Assembly (NCBI RefSeq): GCF_003568865.1
Contig: NZ_CP031115.1
Span: 2,480,001 to 2,544,000 of the forward strand
Direction of reading: 5' to 3'
DNA: 64,000 nt
From: Rubrobacter indicoceani
GTDB lineage: Bacteria; Actinomycetota; Rubrobacteria; Rubrobacterales; Rubrobacteraceae
The notes under the pieces are model-generated. The model worked only from the letters and a program-made list of their open reading frames with translations, ran no database searches and had not been told where the DNA came from. Of this stretch, positions 1-8,719 are shown in pieces. The position numbers and the translations under genes are program-made. Numbering within the stretch: position 1 is the first letter of the stretch; the number at the start of each line of letters is the position of its first letter.

Positions 1-1
1 C

Positions 2-913
2 AACACGAACCTGCCGGAAGGCTCACCGTTCTGGTTCCCGTTCCTGTTCATCACGATCGCCTGTGGCGCGATCTCGGGCTTCCACAGCCTCGTCGCCTCT
101 GGGACGACCTCCAAGCAACTGGATAACGAGCAGGACGCCCGTTACGTCGGGTACGTCGGCTCGCTCGGCGAGGGATCTCTGGCTACGGCTGCGATCCTTG
201 CCTGCACCGCCGGCATCGGCAGCTACGCCGTCTGGCAGGAGAGTTACTCAAGCTTCTCGTCGGCCTCGGCGAACGGGCTGGGCAACTTCACCGCCGGGGT
301 CGGGGAGTTCGTGAGCAACCTCGGGATTCCGGCGGCGGTCGGGGCGACGTTCGCGGCGGTCGTGGTCATCACGTTCGCCGGTACGACGCTCGATACGGCG
401 GTGCGGCTTCAGCGGTATGTCATTCAGGAGATCGGCGAGGTCGCGGGCTCGCGCTTTCTCTCGCGCAACATGACGCTCGCCGCCACGATAGCGGTTCTGC
501 TCTCGGCAGGGCTTGCGCTCTTCCCCTACGGCGGCGGCGGGGAGGCCGGGTTCGCCTTCGGCGTCCTGTGGCAGCTTTTCGGGACGACAAACCAGCTCAC
601 CGCCGGACTCGCTCTAGCGGTTATAGCGGTCTGGGTGCTTGCGAGCGGCAGAAACCCGCTGGCGGCGATCATCCCGCTTGTTTTTCTGCTGACGATGACA
701 ACCTGGGCCCTGCTTATAAACCTCGGCAACTTCTTCCGCGACGGCGCGTGGCTCCTGCTCGTGCTCGACATCGTGGTCTTTGTCCTGGCGCTCTGGCTTA
801 TAGTCGAGGCCGCTTCGGCGATGAACCGGGTCCGCCGGGATCGGCGCAGCGGAGGCGACGGTGCAAACGCCGCAACGGACGGCTCCGGGCGGCCGCCGGA
901 GAGCGGAAGCTAG
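2..913 (+). CDS. cstA: Carbon starvation protein A (CstA), C-terminal part
   Basis: The 5' end is outside the window; the reading frame is open from base 2. CstA is an inner-membrane transporter induced on carbon starvation and linked to peptide or pyruvate uptake. The family hallmark CGAISGFHSLVASGTTSKQL is visible near the start, followed by several hydrophobic segments and the conserved stretch around VLWQLFGTTNQLTA. The last 25 or so residues are a polar cytoplasmic tail rich in Gly, Arg and Ser. The stop lies one base before the GTG of the next gene, so it heads an operon with two small Cys-containing proteins and an ArsA-like ATPase. Identification is secure; the substrate is not decided by sequence. 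Confidence 0.93.
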   Translation, partial: NTNLPEGSPFWFPFLFITIACGAISGFHSLVASGTTSKQLDNEQDARYVGYVGSLGEGSLATAAILACTAGIGSYAVWQESYSSFSSASANGLGNFTAGVGEFVSNLGIPAAVGATFAAVVVITFAGTTLDTAVRLQRYVIQEIGEVAGSRFLSRNMTLAATIAVLLSAGLALFPYGGGGEAGFAFGVLWQLFGTTNQLTAGLALAVIAVWVLASGRNPLAAIIPLVFLLTMTTWALLINLGNFFRDGAWLLLVLDIVVFVLALWLIVEAASAMNRVRRDRRSGGDGANAATDGSGRPPESGS

Positions 914-914
914 C

Positions 915-1343
915 GTGCCGGACTACAGACACCGCATCCTGCTCGTCCGGGAACTCGACGCTCAGGTTTCGGCTTCGGGCTGCTGCGGTCGCATCGGCGG
1001 CAAGCACAGCGAACTGGGCGCGGGCCAGGACTACGCCCACAACCGCCGCGAGATGGAGGCGATGGGCGAGGTCTACCGCGCCCTCAAGAAAGCCCTCTTC
1101 GACGAGGACGTGGAGCTCAGCGTCGTTGACCCGCGCAACGCCGTCTGGCTTCTTCCGGCCATCCTCCGTGACGCCCGAAAGCACGGACGCCCGGCGAAGG
1201 AGACGCTGAAGAGCATCAAAAACGGCCTCTCCTACAACTCCATCGTCTTTGACGGCAAGGTGCTGTTCTCCGGCAGAATCCCAGCCCCCGAGAAGGCGGT
1301 CGAGGCGGTTCTGGGGGAACTGAAGGCAGCCCGTGTCACCTAG
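915..1343 (+). CDS. Small Cys-containing protein between CstA and ArsA-like ATPase
   Basis: A 142-residue soluble protein with a GTG start one base after the cstA stop; a longer upstream frame exists but would overlap cstA. Near residue 20 it carries a SGCCGRIGG motif, followed by a charged helix-rich middle and a C-terminal part (NSIVFDGKVLFSGRIP) that reads like the end of a thioredoxin-like fold. I do not recognise a named family. The paired cysteines near the N-terminus and the ArsA-like ATPase two genes on recall the ArsD metallochaperone/ArsA arrangement, but similarity to ArsD itself is not evident. It overlaps the next gene by 11 bases. Confidence 0.7.
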   Translation: MPDYRHRILLVRELDAQVSASGCCGRIGGKHSELGAGQDYAHNRREMEAMGEVYRALKKALFDEDVELSVVDPRNAVWLLPAILRDARKHGRPAKETLKSIKNGLSYNSIVFDGKVLFSGRIPAPEKAVEAVLGELKAARVT

Positions 1344-1599
1344 CTTCCGCGAGCTCTTCGAGCGCTTCGAGGAGCTCAACCGCGAGTACATGGTGAGCCG
1401 CTGGCAGTCCGGGCTGCAGAAGGAGGCCGCCCGACAGGAGGACGCGCTGATGGCGATGCTCTTTCTGGAGGCGCTCGGGGTCGAGAACCCGACGGGTTAC
1501 TACACGCTGGACCTCTATCCGGAGTTTGTCGAGTCGTTTCACCGCTGGCACCGCAAGATGGGGATGGACACCTTCCCCGAACCCGGCTTCTGCTGTTGA
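1333..1599 (+). CDS. Small protein ending in Cys-Cys (CC-terminal family)
   Basis: An 88-residue protein, GTG start inside the end of the previous gene and stop overlapping the TTG of the ATPase gene (TTGA). It is mostly helical and acidic/aromatic and ends in PGFCC, so the last two residues are cysteines exposed at the C-terminus. From memory this matches a small actinobacterial family nicknamed 'cory-CC-star'; that name should be checked. A terminal Cys pair suggests metal or thiol chemistry or a docking tag for the ATPase, but no function is established here. Confidence 0.72.
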   Translation: MSPSFRELFERFEELNREYMVSRWQSGLQKEAARQEDALMAMLFLEALGVENPTGYYTLDLYPEFVESFHRWHRKMGMDTFPEPGFCC

Positions 1600-2549
1600 C
1601 CGAGGGTTCTCCGGGAGGCTTCGGTCGCAGGCTGGCCTTCTTCGGCGGGAAGGGCGGCGTCGGCAAGACAACGCTCGCTGCGGCTTACGCGATGCTTCTC
1701 GCCTCTTGTAAAGAGAAGACGCTCCTTGTCTCGACCGACCCGGCTCATTCTACGGGCGACATCCTTGGAACGAGGCTCTCCGGCAGGCCGGAGAAAGTGG
1801 AAGAAAACCTCTTTGCGGTGGAAATAGACGCGTCGGCCGACGCCGCGCGGTACATCGAGGGGGTGAAAGAGGACTCAAAAAAGTCCGTCAGCCCGGAGGT
1901 TCTGCCGACGGTGGAGAAGCACCTCGACCTCGCCAGGACAAGCCCCGGCACGGAGGAGGCCGCGCTCTTCGAGCGGTTCGTCGACCTTATCGCGCTCTGC
2001 CCCGAAGAGTACGACCGCATCGTCTTCGACACCGCCCCGACGGGCCACACTCTGCGGCTGCTGGCCCTTCCGGCCCTGCTTTCGGCCTGGGTCGAGGGGA
2101 TGGTCCGCCAGCGCGAGAAGGTAGCCGGGATGGAGCGGATGCTCAAGAACCTCGCCGGACGCGACGAACCCGCAGGAGACCCCGTGCTTGAGCGGCTTCG
2201 CAGGAAACGCGACCGCTTCCACCACGCAAGGCATCGCCTCATGGATGACGCGACGTTCTACCTTGTTCTCATACCCGAACGGCTGCCCATCGAAGAGACT
2301 GCCCGAACGATAGAGACGCTGAGTACCGGCGGCGTTCACCTGGGAACCCTGCTCGTGAACCGCGTCCTGCCGGAGATAAACGAGGGGGAGTTCATGCGCT
2401 CCCGCTTGGCGCAGCAATCCGAGTACCTCGGGGAGATCAAGCGCCGTTTCGCCGCTCACCGGACGCTTGAAATACATCAGGGGGCAAGGGACATCACGAG
2501 CCGGGATCAACTGAGAGACATCGCGGCGCGGCTCGGTCCGCTGGCCTGA
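1596..2549 (+). CDS. ArsA/Get3-family anion-transporting ATPase
   Basis: A 317-residue single-domain ATPase of the deviant-Walker-A class. Visible motifs are GGKGGVGKTT (P-loop with signature lysine), STDPAHSTGD, and DTAPTGHTLRLL, all diagnostic of ArsA/Get3. Family members act as ATP-driven dimers, either with ArsB in arsenite efflux or as tail-anchored protein targeting factors. It has one nucleotide domain, not two as in plasmid ArsA, and I see neither the arsenite-binding Cys triad nor a Get3 zinc CxxC. The TTG start is set by overlap with the previous stop. Association with CstA and the CC-terminal protein suggests a dedicated role other than arsenic export. Confidence 0.88.
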   Translation: MTEGSPGGFGRRLAFFGGKGGVGKTTLAAAYAMLLASCKEKTLLVSTDPAHSTGDILGTRLSGRPEKVEENLFAVEIDASADAARYIEGVKEDSKKSVSPEVLPTVEKHLDLARTSPGTEEAALFERFVDLIALCPEEYDRIVFDTAPTGHTLRLLALPALLSAWVEGMVRQREKVAGMERMLKNLAGRDEPAGDPVLERLRRKRDRFHHARHRLMDDATFYLVLIPERLPIEETARTIETLSTGGVHLGTLLVNRVLPEINEGEFMRSRLAQQSEYLGEIKRRFAAHRTLEIHQGARDITSRDQLRDIAARLGPLA

Positions 2550-2557
2550 GCCGCCGG

Positions 2558-3049
2558 TCACGGAACTCTTGAGTAGACCCGGTACCGGGACCCGAAGCGC
2601 GGCTCTATCTCCCGCACCACCTCGAAGCCGAGCCTGTCGTAGATGCTCCTCGCGGTGACCATCATCTCACCGCTGTGCAGGGCTATTCTCTCGGCCCCGT
2701 CCTCTTTTGCCCGGCGGATACACCTCTCGACAAGCCTGCGCCCCGTCCCGAGCCCCCGGTGCCCGGGCGAGACGGAGAGGATGCGGATGATCGCCCACCC
2801 CCGTCTGAAGATCTCCGGTTTCGGTGCGTCGGGCGGCAGATAAACTACCGCCCCGACTACTTCACCGTTTGTCTCCGCAACGAGCAGCGTCCCTTCAGCA
2901 GCGACCTCTGCGATGCCGCAGACGCCTTCTCTCATCTTTTTCCAGTTATCGGGAGAGAGCATCTCCCGGTACCCGGCGTGCGCCGCAAGCGCGACGTCGC
3001 GGGCCTTCTCCTTGTCGTGTTCGTCCGCCGCCCTGATCCGCACCGTCAA
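2558..3049 (-). CDS. GNAT-family N-acetyltransferase
   Basis: 163 residues, TTG start (a GTG lies two codons in). The GNAT core is clear: beta-strand WAIIRILSVSP followed by the acetyl-CoA pyrophosphate loop GHRGLGTGRRL, then IALHSGEMMVTARSIYDRLGF typical of motif B. The acceptor is unknown; the family acetylates amines on small molecules or proteins. It converges on the ArsA-like gene with only 8 bases between them. Confidence 0.88.
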   Translation of the reverse strand: MTVRIRAADEHDKEKARDVALAAHAGYREMLSPDNWKKMREGVCGIAEVAAEGTLLVAETNGEVVGAVVYLPPDAPKPEIFRRGWAIIRILSVSPGHRGLGTGRRLVERCIRRAKEDGAERIALHSGEMMVTARSIYDRLGFEVVREIEPRFGSRYRVYSRVP

Positions 3050-3099
3050 CGCTCTCGCCTTCCGTCCGGGGTGTAGCCCCAGGTTAGCAGACCGGTTTT

Positions 3100-3786
3100 C
3101 TAGCTGGCCTTTCTGTTTGCGCTCCTGAAGATTTCGTGGTCGCGGAAGTGGAGGCTGCGGTTGGTCGTGCCGGAGTCGTCGGCGGTTATGATGCGGCGGC
3201 TGAGCGGGAGGTGTATGCCTGCGACCTCCCGGTAACCGTCACGGTAGAGGTCGGTCCTTACGAGGCGGCCGTTCTCGCGGCTCCAGTAGATGATGCAGTA
3301 GTGTACCGGGAGGCTCCTGCCGTCAGAGGCTCGCTGCCTCTGCTGGATGTTGACGGTGAAGCTCAGGTCTCCGAAGCGCCGCTCCACCTGCGTTATCTCC
3401 CCCGAGCGGACCCGGTACACGGAGTCGAGGCCGTCCTCGACGTGGATGGAGCGTCCCGCCGGGGTCTGCCTCGGGTCGAGCCGGAGGTTCAAGCTCCCCT
3501 CTGCCCGCTCGTACGGTATCGCCCAGCGGTGGCCGATCATGGCCGTTATCTCCCAGCGCAGGTGTTCGTCTACCCTTCCTGCGGCCCCGCTGCACTTTAT
3601 GTCCGCCGGGTTTCTGACCTCCACCGCTCCGCCCCAGCCCTCGGCGTCCCACGAGTAGTACATCCGCGCCCTGAAGCCCCCGAAACCCTCCGGGTAGCGG
3701 TACTCGGCGTTGTAAGCCCGCCGCATCAGCCGGTGCGCCGCCCCCGACCCCGCCGGCTCCTCCTCCGGTCCGTCGGACGCCCTCAA
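3100..3786 (-). CDS. DUF3386-type protein
   Basis: 228 residues, TTG start 7 bases after the flavodoxin stop, so probably co-transcribed with it. The N-terminal MRRAYNAEYRYPEGFGGFRA and the C-terminal YREVAGIHLPLSRRIITAD match the pattern I associate with DUF3386, a mostly cyanobacterial/plastid-lineage family of unknown function with a lipocalin-like beta-rich layout. No signal peptide or membrane segment is visible. The family assignment is from recall and the role is unknown. Confidence 0.65.
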   Translation of the reverse strand: MRASDGPEEEPAGSGAAHRLMRRAYNAEYRYPEGFGGFRARMYYSWDAEGWGGAVEVRNPADIKCSGAAGRVDEHLRWEITAMIGHRWAIPYERAEGSLNLRLDPRQTPAGRSIHVEDGLDSVYRVRSGEITQVERRFGDLSFTVNIQQRQRASDGRSLPVHYCIIYWSRENGRLVRTDLYRDGYREVAGIHLPLSRRIITADDSGTTNRSLHFRDHEIFRSANRKAS

Positions 3787-3793
3787 GCGCTCT

Positions 3794-4261
3794 CTATCCC
3801 TCTCTCACGAGGCCGGTAAACTTCCCCGCCGCCTGACCGACCCACTCTTTCGCCCCGTCTATATCCTCGTCCTCCGGGAAGCCGTCTATCTCGAAGCGGT
3901 CTATGATCTCCTTTGCTCCTAGCTCCTGAAGCAGAGCGCTCCAGTCCTTCCCGGCCTGACAGAAGTCCTCGTAGTGATCGTCCCCAAGCGCACAGACCCC
4001 GAACACGACCCCGGAGAGATCCGGCTTCTCGTCCTCAAGAACCTCGAAGAGGTCTATGGAGTTCTCCGGCAACTCACCGTCGCCCGTCGTCGCCGTACAG
4101 ATTACAACCGCCCGACTTCCGTCGAAGGCGTCCGAACGGGCCTCTTCCATGTCGAGTATCTCGGCCTCCATCCCCGCGCCCGTTATGGCTTCGAGCAGGT
4201 CGTCGGCCACGTCCTCCGCCGTCCCGGTCTCCGTCCCCACCAGTATCACCGCTCGCTCCAT
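3794..4261 (-). CDS. Flavodoxin (MioC-like)
   Basis: 155 residues. The FMN phosphate loop GTETGTAEDVAD is at residues 9-20, followed by TATTGDGELPENS and VCALGDDHYEDFCQAG, the two flavin-flanking loops of short-chain flavodoxins. It is very acidic, as expected for an electron-transfer flavoprotein replacing ferredoxin, often under iron limitation. ATG start with a GGAGG ribosome site. An inverted repeat lies about 40 bases upstream of the start, and an iron-uptake system follows on the same strand. Confidence 0.92.
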   Translation of the reverse strand: MERAVILVGTETGTAEDVADDLLEAITGAGMEAEILDMEEARSDAFDGSRAVVICTATTGDGELPENSIDLFEVLEDEKPDLSGVVFGVCALGDDHYEDFCQAGKDWSALLQELGAKEIIDRFEIDGFPEDEDIDGAKEWVGQAAGKFTGLVREG

Positions 4262-4297
4262 GACCGCCTCCGCTTCCCGAACCGTTTACACCGCTCG

Positions 4298-4320
4298 TTG
4301 CTAATGAGAGCTGTTAGCAA
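4298..4320. promoter_or_regulatory. Inverted repeat upstream of flavodoxin, possible operator
   Basis: Perfect 7-base arms TTGCTAA and TTAGCAA separated by 9 bases, starting 37 bases upstream of the flavodoxin ATG. The left half continues into AATGAG, a core shared with the inverted repeat in the siderophore-transport divergent region at 8554-8572. Iron-responsive control by a Fur-family repressor would fit flavodoxin, but this is inference. Confidence 0.45.
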
Positions 4321-4457
4321 TTACTTCAGTACACCCGGAGGTTAGAGGCAGGAGGTCCGGTAGTCAACGGTGGGATCGGTCTGCTGTGATCTGCATCAAT
4401 GATCCCGGTCGGTCCGGGTCTATGGACCTTTATCCGGATTTATCTGGAGCGGGGTCT

Positions 4458-5396
4458 TCAGGACTTTTCGAGGCTCGCGACCCGGTACTGGCGAACCTCT
4501 TCGAGCGGGTCCGTCCCGGAGCTTGCGAGCGTCATCACCGAGCCTGCGGGTTCGATGGTCACGGAGTAGGTTGAGTCGGGCGTGGAGATCGTGACCTCGC
4601 AGCCCCCGGAGCCGGGGATGCGCGGCGCGACCGTTGCGGAGCGCGGGGTATCCAGCCAGCCCCACCCCTCACGGGTCAGGAGTTCGCGGTCGGCTATCTG
4701 AGCGGCCTGTTCCCTTATCCCGGCCCAGCCTCGGAAGAAACGTCCGGCTTCTTCGACCGGAAGCTCGCGCTGGAGAAGCCGGGCGGCAAGTTCCGGCTCG
4801 ACGTGGCCCCAGACCACCCCCGTCGGAAGGTCCAGCATCGTCGGGGCAAAGCGGTGTCCGCCGAGGTGGCTGCACCGCCAGACGCGGAGGTTCTCCGACT
4901 CGATCTCCTTCAGGGCGCGGTGGAGTTCGGTCCCGAAACGGCCGCAGCACACGTCGCGGTTATTGTGGGTGCAGACAAAGAGTTCCCGGACATCGCCGCT
5001 CCCGGCCACGACATGCTCGTCCGAACCGGAGAATATGCCGTCCACGGCGTTGACGACTTCCTTGTCTGGAACAAGGTATTCCGTCTTTCCGTAGCAGGAG
5101 AAGCGGCTCTCTTCGGCGGGTCGGGAGTAGCGGAAGATCCGGGTATAGCCGGGGACGGAGCGGCCGTTCTCGGGCAGAAAGGCGGTGAGCTTCTGGAAGT
5201 CGTCGGCCCGGTCGTGGGGGGCGAGGGCCTCGCGAAGGCCCGCGGGGAACCGTCTGGAGGCCGAGACTTCGCGGTTCCAGGGTGGCGGCACTTCGACGAG
5301 CAGCGCGGTTCGGAAACCGCCGCCGGAGCCCGCCGGGTCGTCGCCGGCCTCTCTGGATACCACCGAGCAGAGCCTGACCTCGTTATCTGTCTGCAT
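4458..5396 (-). CDS. Sucrase/ferredoxin-like (thioredoxin-like 2Fe-2S) protein
   Basis: 312 residues; ATG preceded by GAGAGGGA. The core FVCTHNNRDVCCGRFG plus WRCSHLGGHRFAPTM and LPTGVVWG is characteristic of the sucrase/ferredoxin-like family, which has a thioredoxin-like 2Fe-2S fold. Cysteines in CTH...CC and the later CSH are the likely cluster ligands. Family members are annotated variously as sucrase, ferredoxin or bluB-like neighbours, and the biochemical role is poorly known. Its place directly downstream of the ferric-siderophore ABC genes on the same strand suggests an electron donor for iron release, which is a guess from context. Confidence 0.82.
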   Translation of the reverse strand: MQTDNEVRLCSVVSREAGDDPAGSGGGFRTALLVEVPPPWNREVSASRRFPAGLREALAPHDRADDFQKLTAFLPENGRSVPGYTRIFRYSRPAEESRFSCYGKTEYLVPDKEVVNAVDGIFSGSDEHVVAGSGDVRELFVCTHNNRDVCCGRFGTELHRALKEIESENLRVWRCSHLGGHRFAPTMLDLPTGVVWGHVEPELAARLLQRELPVEEAGRFFRGWAGIREQAAQIADRELLTREGWGWLDTPRSATVAPRIPGSGGCEVTISTPDSTYSVTIEPAGSVMTLASSGTDPLEEVRQYRVASLEKS

Positions 5397-5464
5397 TATT
5401 CCCTCTCACTAAAACGGTCTCGGGCGTTCAGTCCAGCGAGTTTCGGGGCGGTTCGGGTTCTGCG

Positions 5465-6280
5465 TCAGCCGATCCTCGACTCGCTCGCGCCGTTTGCATA
5501 GTGCAGGCCGTAGGGGATGCAGAGCGGGAGGCCGTCTCTGGGGTCTTCGACGATGTCCGCCTCTACCCCGAATACGTCGCGGAAGAGTTCTTCGGTCATC
5601 ACTTCGGCGGGTGTTCCGGCCCGATATACCCTGCCTCTGGCAAGCGCGATTATGTGATCCGAGTACCTGGAGGCGTTGTTCAGGTCGTGCAGGACCATAA
5701 GGACGGTGCGACCTTCCTGGTGGTTCAGCCGGTCGAGGAGCTGCAGTATTTCAAGCTGGTGGGCCATGTCGAGGTAGGTTGTTGGCTCGTCGAGCAGGAG
5801 GGTGTCCGTCTCCTGCGCGAGCGCCATCGAGATCCAGGCGCGCTGGCGCTGCCCGCCGGAGAGCGTATCGAGCGGTCGGTCGGCGAACTGGAGCACCCCG
5901 GTTGTCTCCATCGCCCGCTCGACGGCCCGCTCGTCGTTCTTTGACCACTGCTTGAGCCAGCTCTGGTGCGGATAACGTCCCTGAGAGGCAAGCTCTCTTA
6001 CCGTCAAACCTTCGGGGGCCTCGGGGCTTTGCGGCAGGATGCCGAGGCGTTTTGCGACCTCGCGGGTCGGGAGCCGGGAGATCTCCCCTCCGTCCAGAAG
6101 TACGGCCCCTTCGCGGGGCTTTATCAGGCGGGCCATCGAGCGCAGAAGCGTTGATTTGCCGCAGCCGTTCGGTCCGACGACGGAGGTTATCTTTCCGGCG
6201 GGGATCTCGGTAACGAGCCCCTTGATGATGTCTTCGCCGTCGTAGCCGAGGGTCAGGGCGTCTGTCTGAATCCTGCTCAC
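5465..6280 (-). CDS. fecE: Ferric-siderophore ABC transporter ATP-binding protein
   Basis: 271 residues, GTG start. Walker [10 protein letters not shown], signature LSGGQRQR, Walker [13 protein letters not shown] and the switch histidine in [11 protein letters not shown] are all present, and the length and sequence fit the FecE/FhuC/FepC type. It would power the two permeases encoded just upstream on the same strand, from which it is separated by a 99-base gap with no recognised feature. The symbol is by family; the siderophore is unknown. Confidence 0.92.
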   Translation of the reverse strand: MSRIQTDALTLGYDGEDIIKGLVTEIPAGKITSVVGPNGCGKSTLLRSMARLIKPREGAVLLDGGEISRLPTREVAKRLGILPQSPEAPEGLTVRELASQGRYPHQSWLKQWSKNDERAVERAMETTGVLQFADRPLDTLSGGQRQRAWISMALAQETDTLLLDEPTTYLDMAHQLEILQLLDRLNHQEGRTVLMVLHDLNNASRYSDHIIALARGRVYRAGTPAEVMTEELFRDVFGVEADIVEDPRDGLPLCIPYGLHYANGASESRIG

Positions 6281-6379
6281 GAAGGAGCACCGCCTTTCGG
6301 CGGACGCCGTTCGACCTCGAAGAGCGCTCTTATCCTACAAATCATGCCGCCTCCTTGAAGGTCCGTCTGTTTTGCGGGC

Positions 6380-7438
6380 TCATCTCTTTACCCGGCTACT
6401 GCGGTAGAGCAGGTAAAGAAAATACGGCGCGCCGACTATGGAAGTCACGATGCCGCAGGGGATCTCGATGGGGGCGACTACCGTGCGCCCGACAAGGTCC
6501 GCGAGCACCACTATCGCCCCACCCGCCACCGCCGACACGGGAAGAAGCCCGCCGTGATTCGGGCCGACGAGCTGCCGGGCGATGTGCGGCGCGATAAACG
6601 CCACGAAGCCGACCGTCCCCGCCGTCGCGACCGCCGAAGCCGCAAGGGCGACGCTGCAGAGTATAAGAACCCCGCGTTCGCGCTCGACGCGGCTCCCGAG
6701 TCCGACGGCTACCTCGTCGCCGAGGTTCAGGGCGTTCAGGTGCCGGGAGAGGAAAAGCGTCAGAGGAACAAAGACAACAAGCCAGGGCAGAAAAGAGAAT
6801 ATCTGATCCCAGCTTCTTCCGTAAACGCTCCCCGTAAGCCAGACAAGGGCCTGCGAGACCTCGTAGATGTCGCCGAAGGTGATCATGAACGTCGTCAAGG
6901 CCCCGGCTATCGCCCCGAGCCCTATCCCGATAAGGATAAGCCTGAACGGGGACGAGTTGCCCCGCCACGCGATGAGATACAGAAGCACCGCAACCGCAAC
7001 TGCCCCGACAAAGGCCGCCGGAGGCACGAACGCCGACGAAACGGACGGGAAGACGACGATCAGGCTGACGGCCGCAAGCCCCGCTCCGGCGTTGATTCCG
7101 ATGATGTCCGGCGCGGCCAGCGGGTTGCGCGTAAGCCCCTGCAGTATCGCTCCGCTCAGGGCGAGCGCGACCCCGACAAGAAACGCAACGAGCGCGCGCG
7201 GCAGGCGAAGGGTGTTGACGATAAAGTCGTAGTTGCCGTCGGCGGCCTCGAAGCCGAGGATCGTACGAACCACGTCCGGCGGGGAGATCGGGTACTCCCC
7301 TACCCCGACGTTCACGATTATCCCGGCCAGCGCAACGAGCCCGAGAACGATGAACACGAAAACCGAGCGAAGGTCCAGCTTAAAGGAGAACCCCCTGCCC
7401 CTGACGGTTTTCCTGCCGCTCCAGCGTCCGGCGGTCAT
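6380..7438 (-). CDS. fecD: FecCD-family siderophore ABC permease (second)
   Basis: 352 residues from the ATG that overlaps the preceding permease stop by ATGA; a longer upstream frame is an overlap artefact. FecCD-type motifs include [36 protein letters not shown] near the first third and [16 protein letters not shown] near the end, and about ten hydrophobic segments. It forms the membrane pore as a heterodimer with the product of 7435-8445. Confidence 0.93.
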   Translation of the reverse strand: MTAGRWSGRKTVRGRGFSFKLDLRSVFVFIVLGLVALAGIIVNVGVGEYPISPPDVVRTILGFEAADGNYDFIVNTLRLPRALVAFLVGVALALSGAILQGLTRNPLAAPDIIGINAGAGLAAVSLIVVFPSVSSAFVPPAAFVGAVAVAVLLYLIAWRGNSSPFRLILIGIGLGAIAGALTTFMITFGDIYEVSQALVWLTGSVYGRSWDQIFSFLPWLVVFVPLTLFLSRHLNALNLGDEVAVGLGSRVERERGVLILCSVALAASAVATAGTVGFVAFIAPHIARQLVGPNHGGLLPVSAVAGGAIVVLADLVGRTVVAPIEIPCGIVTSIVGAPYFLYLLYRSSRVKR

Positions 7439-8445
7439 CGTTTGATCCTCCACCGCGCCAGATAGATAAAGAACGGCGCACCCACCAGCGCGGTCATGAT
7501 GCCGACCGGGATCTCCTGCGGCCTGAGAACGACCCTTGCGGCGATGTCCGCCGAGACGAGCAGCATCGCTCCGAAAAGGATGGAGTAGGGCAGAATCCAC
7601 CGGTAATCCACCCCGACAAAGAAGCGCACGATGTGCGGGATGACCAGCCCCACGAAGCCTATCGGCCCGGCGATGGCGACCGCGCTCCCGGCGAGCAGAA
7701 CCACCGCGACCGCCGCCAGCCCCTTGACCCAGCCCGTTCTCTGACCAAGCCCCGCCGCCACGTCGTCGCCCAAAGAGAGCGTCGTTACCTGCCTCGATAT
7801 CGCCAGAGAGATAAGAAGCCCGACAAGGATGTAGGGCAGAACCTGCAGCAAAAGCGTCAGGTCGCGCCCGGCCACCGAACCGGCGAGCCAGAACCGGATC
7901 TGCTCCAGGGTCTGCTGGTTCAGGATGAGCATCGCCGTCGTCAGCGAGCTCAGCAGCGCGGTGAAGGCGGCCCCGGCTATGGTTAGCTTCATCGGGGTCA
8001 TGCCGCCGCGTCCCATCGATCCCAGGCCGTAGACAAGGACCGCCGTGATGCCGCCACCCAGAAAAGCAAAGAGCGCGTACGTACTGAGCGACGACACCCC
8101 GAACAGAAACACCGCCCCGACAACGGCAAGCGCGGCCCCGGCCTCGATGCCCAGGATGCCGGGGTCGGCGAGCGGGTTTCGCGTCAGACCCTGCATAATC
8201 GCCCCGGCGACCGCGAGCGACGCCCCGACAAGGGCCGCGATCACCGCCCGCGGAACCCGAAGCGTGCGGATGATGAGGTCCTCCTCGCTGCCGGAGTCGT
8301 AGTCGGTAAAGGCCCCGATAACCTCGGAGGTGCCGATCTGAGCCGCCCCGAACCTGACGCTCGCGAGCATGCAGAGCAGCAGAACCCCGACCCCGGCAAA
8401 GAGGCCGAGGATCAAGGCAACCCTCGAACTCAGAAACCGCGACAC
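7435..8445 (-). CDS. fecC: FecCD-family siderophore ABC permease (first)
   Basis: 336 residues with about ten membrane segments. The sequence shows [36 protein letters not shown] and [16 protein letters not shown], matching its partner permease position by position. First gene of the minus-strand transport operon; its promoter must lie in the 274-base divergent region shared with the binding protein at 8720. Confidence 0.93.
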   Translation of the reverse strand: MSRFLSSRVALILGLFAGVGVLLLCMLASVRFGAAQIGTSEVIGAFTDYDSGSEEDLIIRTLRVPRAVIAALVGASLAVAGAIMQGLTRNPLADPGILGIEAGAALAVVGAVFLFGVSSLSTYALFAFLGGGITAVLVYGLGSMGRGGMTPMKLTIAGAAFTALLSSLTTAMLILNQQTLEQIRFWLAGSVAGRDLTLLLQVLPYILVGLLISLAISRQVTTLSLGDDVAAGLGQRTGWVKGLAAVAVVLLAGSAVAIAGPIGFVGLVIPHIVRFFVGVDYRWILPYSILFGAMLLVSADIAARVVLRPQEIPVGIMTALVGAPFFIYLARWRIKR

Positions 8446-8553
8446 ATCAGCCCCCCCGAAACCCGCCGCTACACAACGAACCCACCGCCGATATCAATCC
8501 TCCCGCCGCCTCGCCTGACAAATCCTCAGACAGATGCTAACGTTGATGCTCGA

Positions 8554-8572
8554 TTTGACAATGAGTGTCAAA
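8554..8572. promoter_or_regulatory. Palindrome TTTGACA-N5-TGTCAAA, candidate Fur-family operator
   Basis: TTTGACAATGAGTGTCAAA is a perfect 7-base inverted repeat with a 5-base spacer, and outer ATGCT/AGCAT blocks extend it. The central 15 bases match TGATAATNATTATCA, the classical Fur 7-1-7 consensus, at 11 of 14 specified positions. It sits in the 274-base divergent region between the permease operon and the binding-protein gene, the expected place for iron control of both. No experimental support is available. Confidence 0.6.
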
Positions 8573-8719
8573 AGCATGGCTGCTAGAGTACAGCAAAGCG
8601 ATGGAACGGGATAGTCTTCTGCGGTCGGGGTTGATCTCGATCACCGGATTTTCCTCCCTTTCGGTGTGTTGTTTCGCTTTTTTAGCCGGTTCGGTCGATA
8701 GGGATCAGAGAGGTGGGAT

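Noticed and set aside
1596-2549. Arsenic-resistance operon
   Set aside because: The ATPase has ArsA-type motifs, but arsenite-binding cysteines and arsB, arsR or arsC neighbours are missing.
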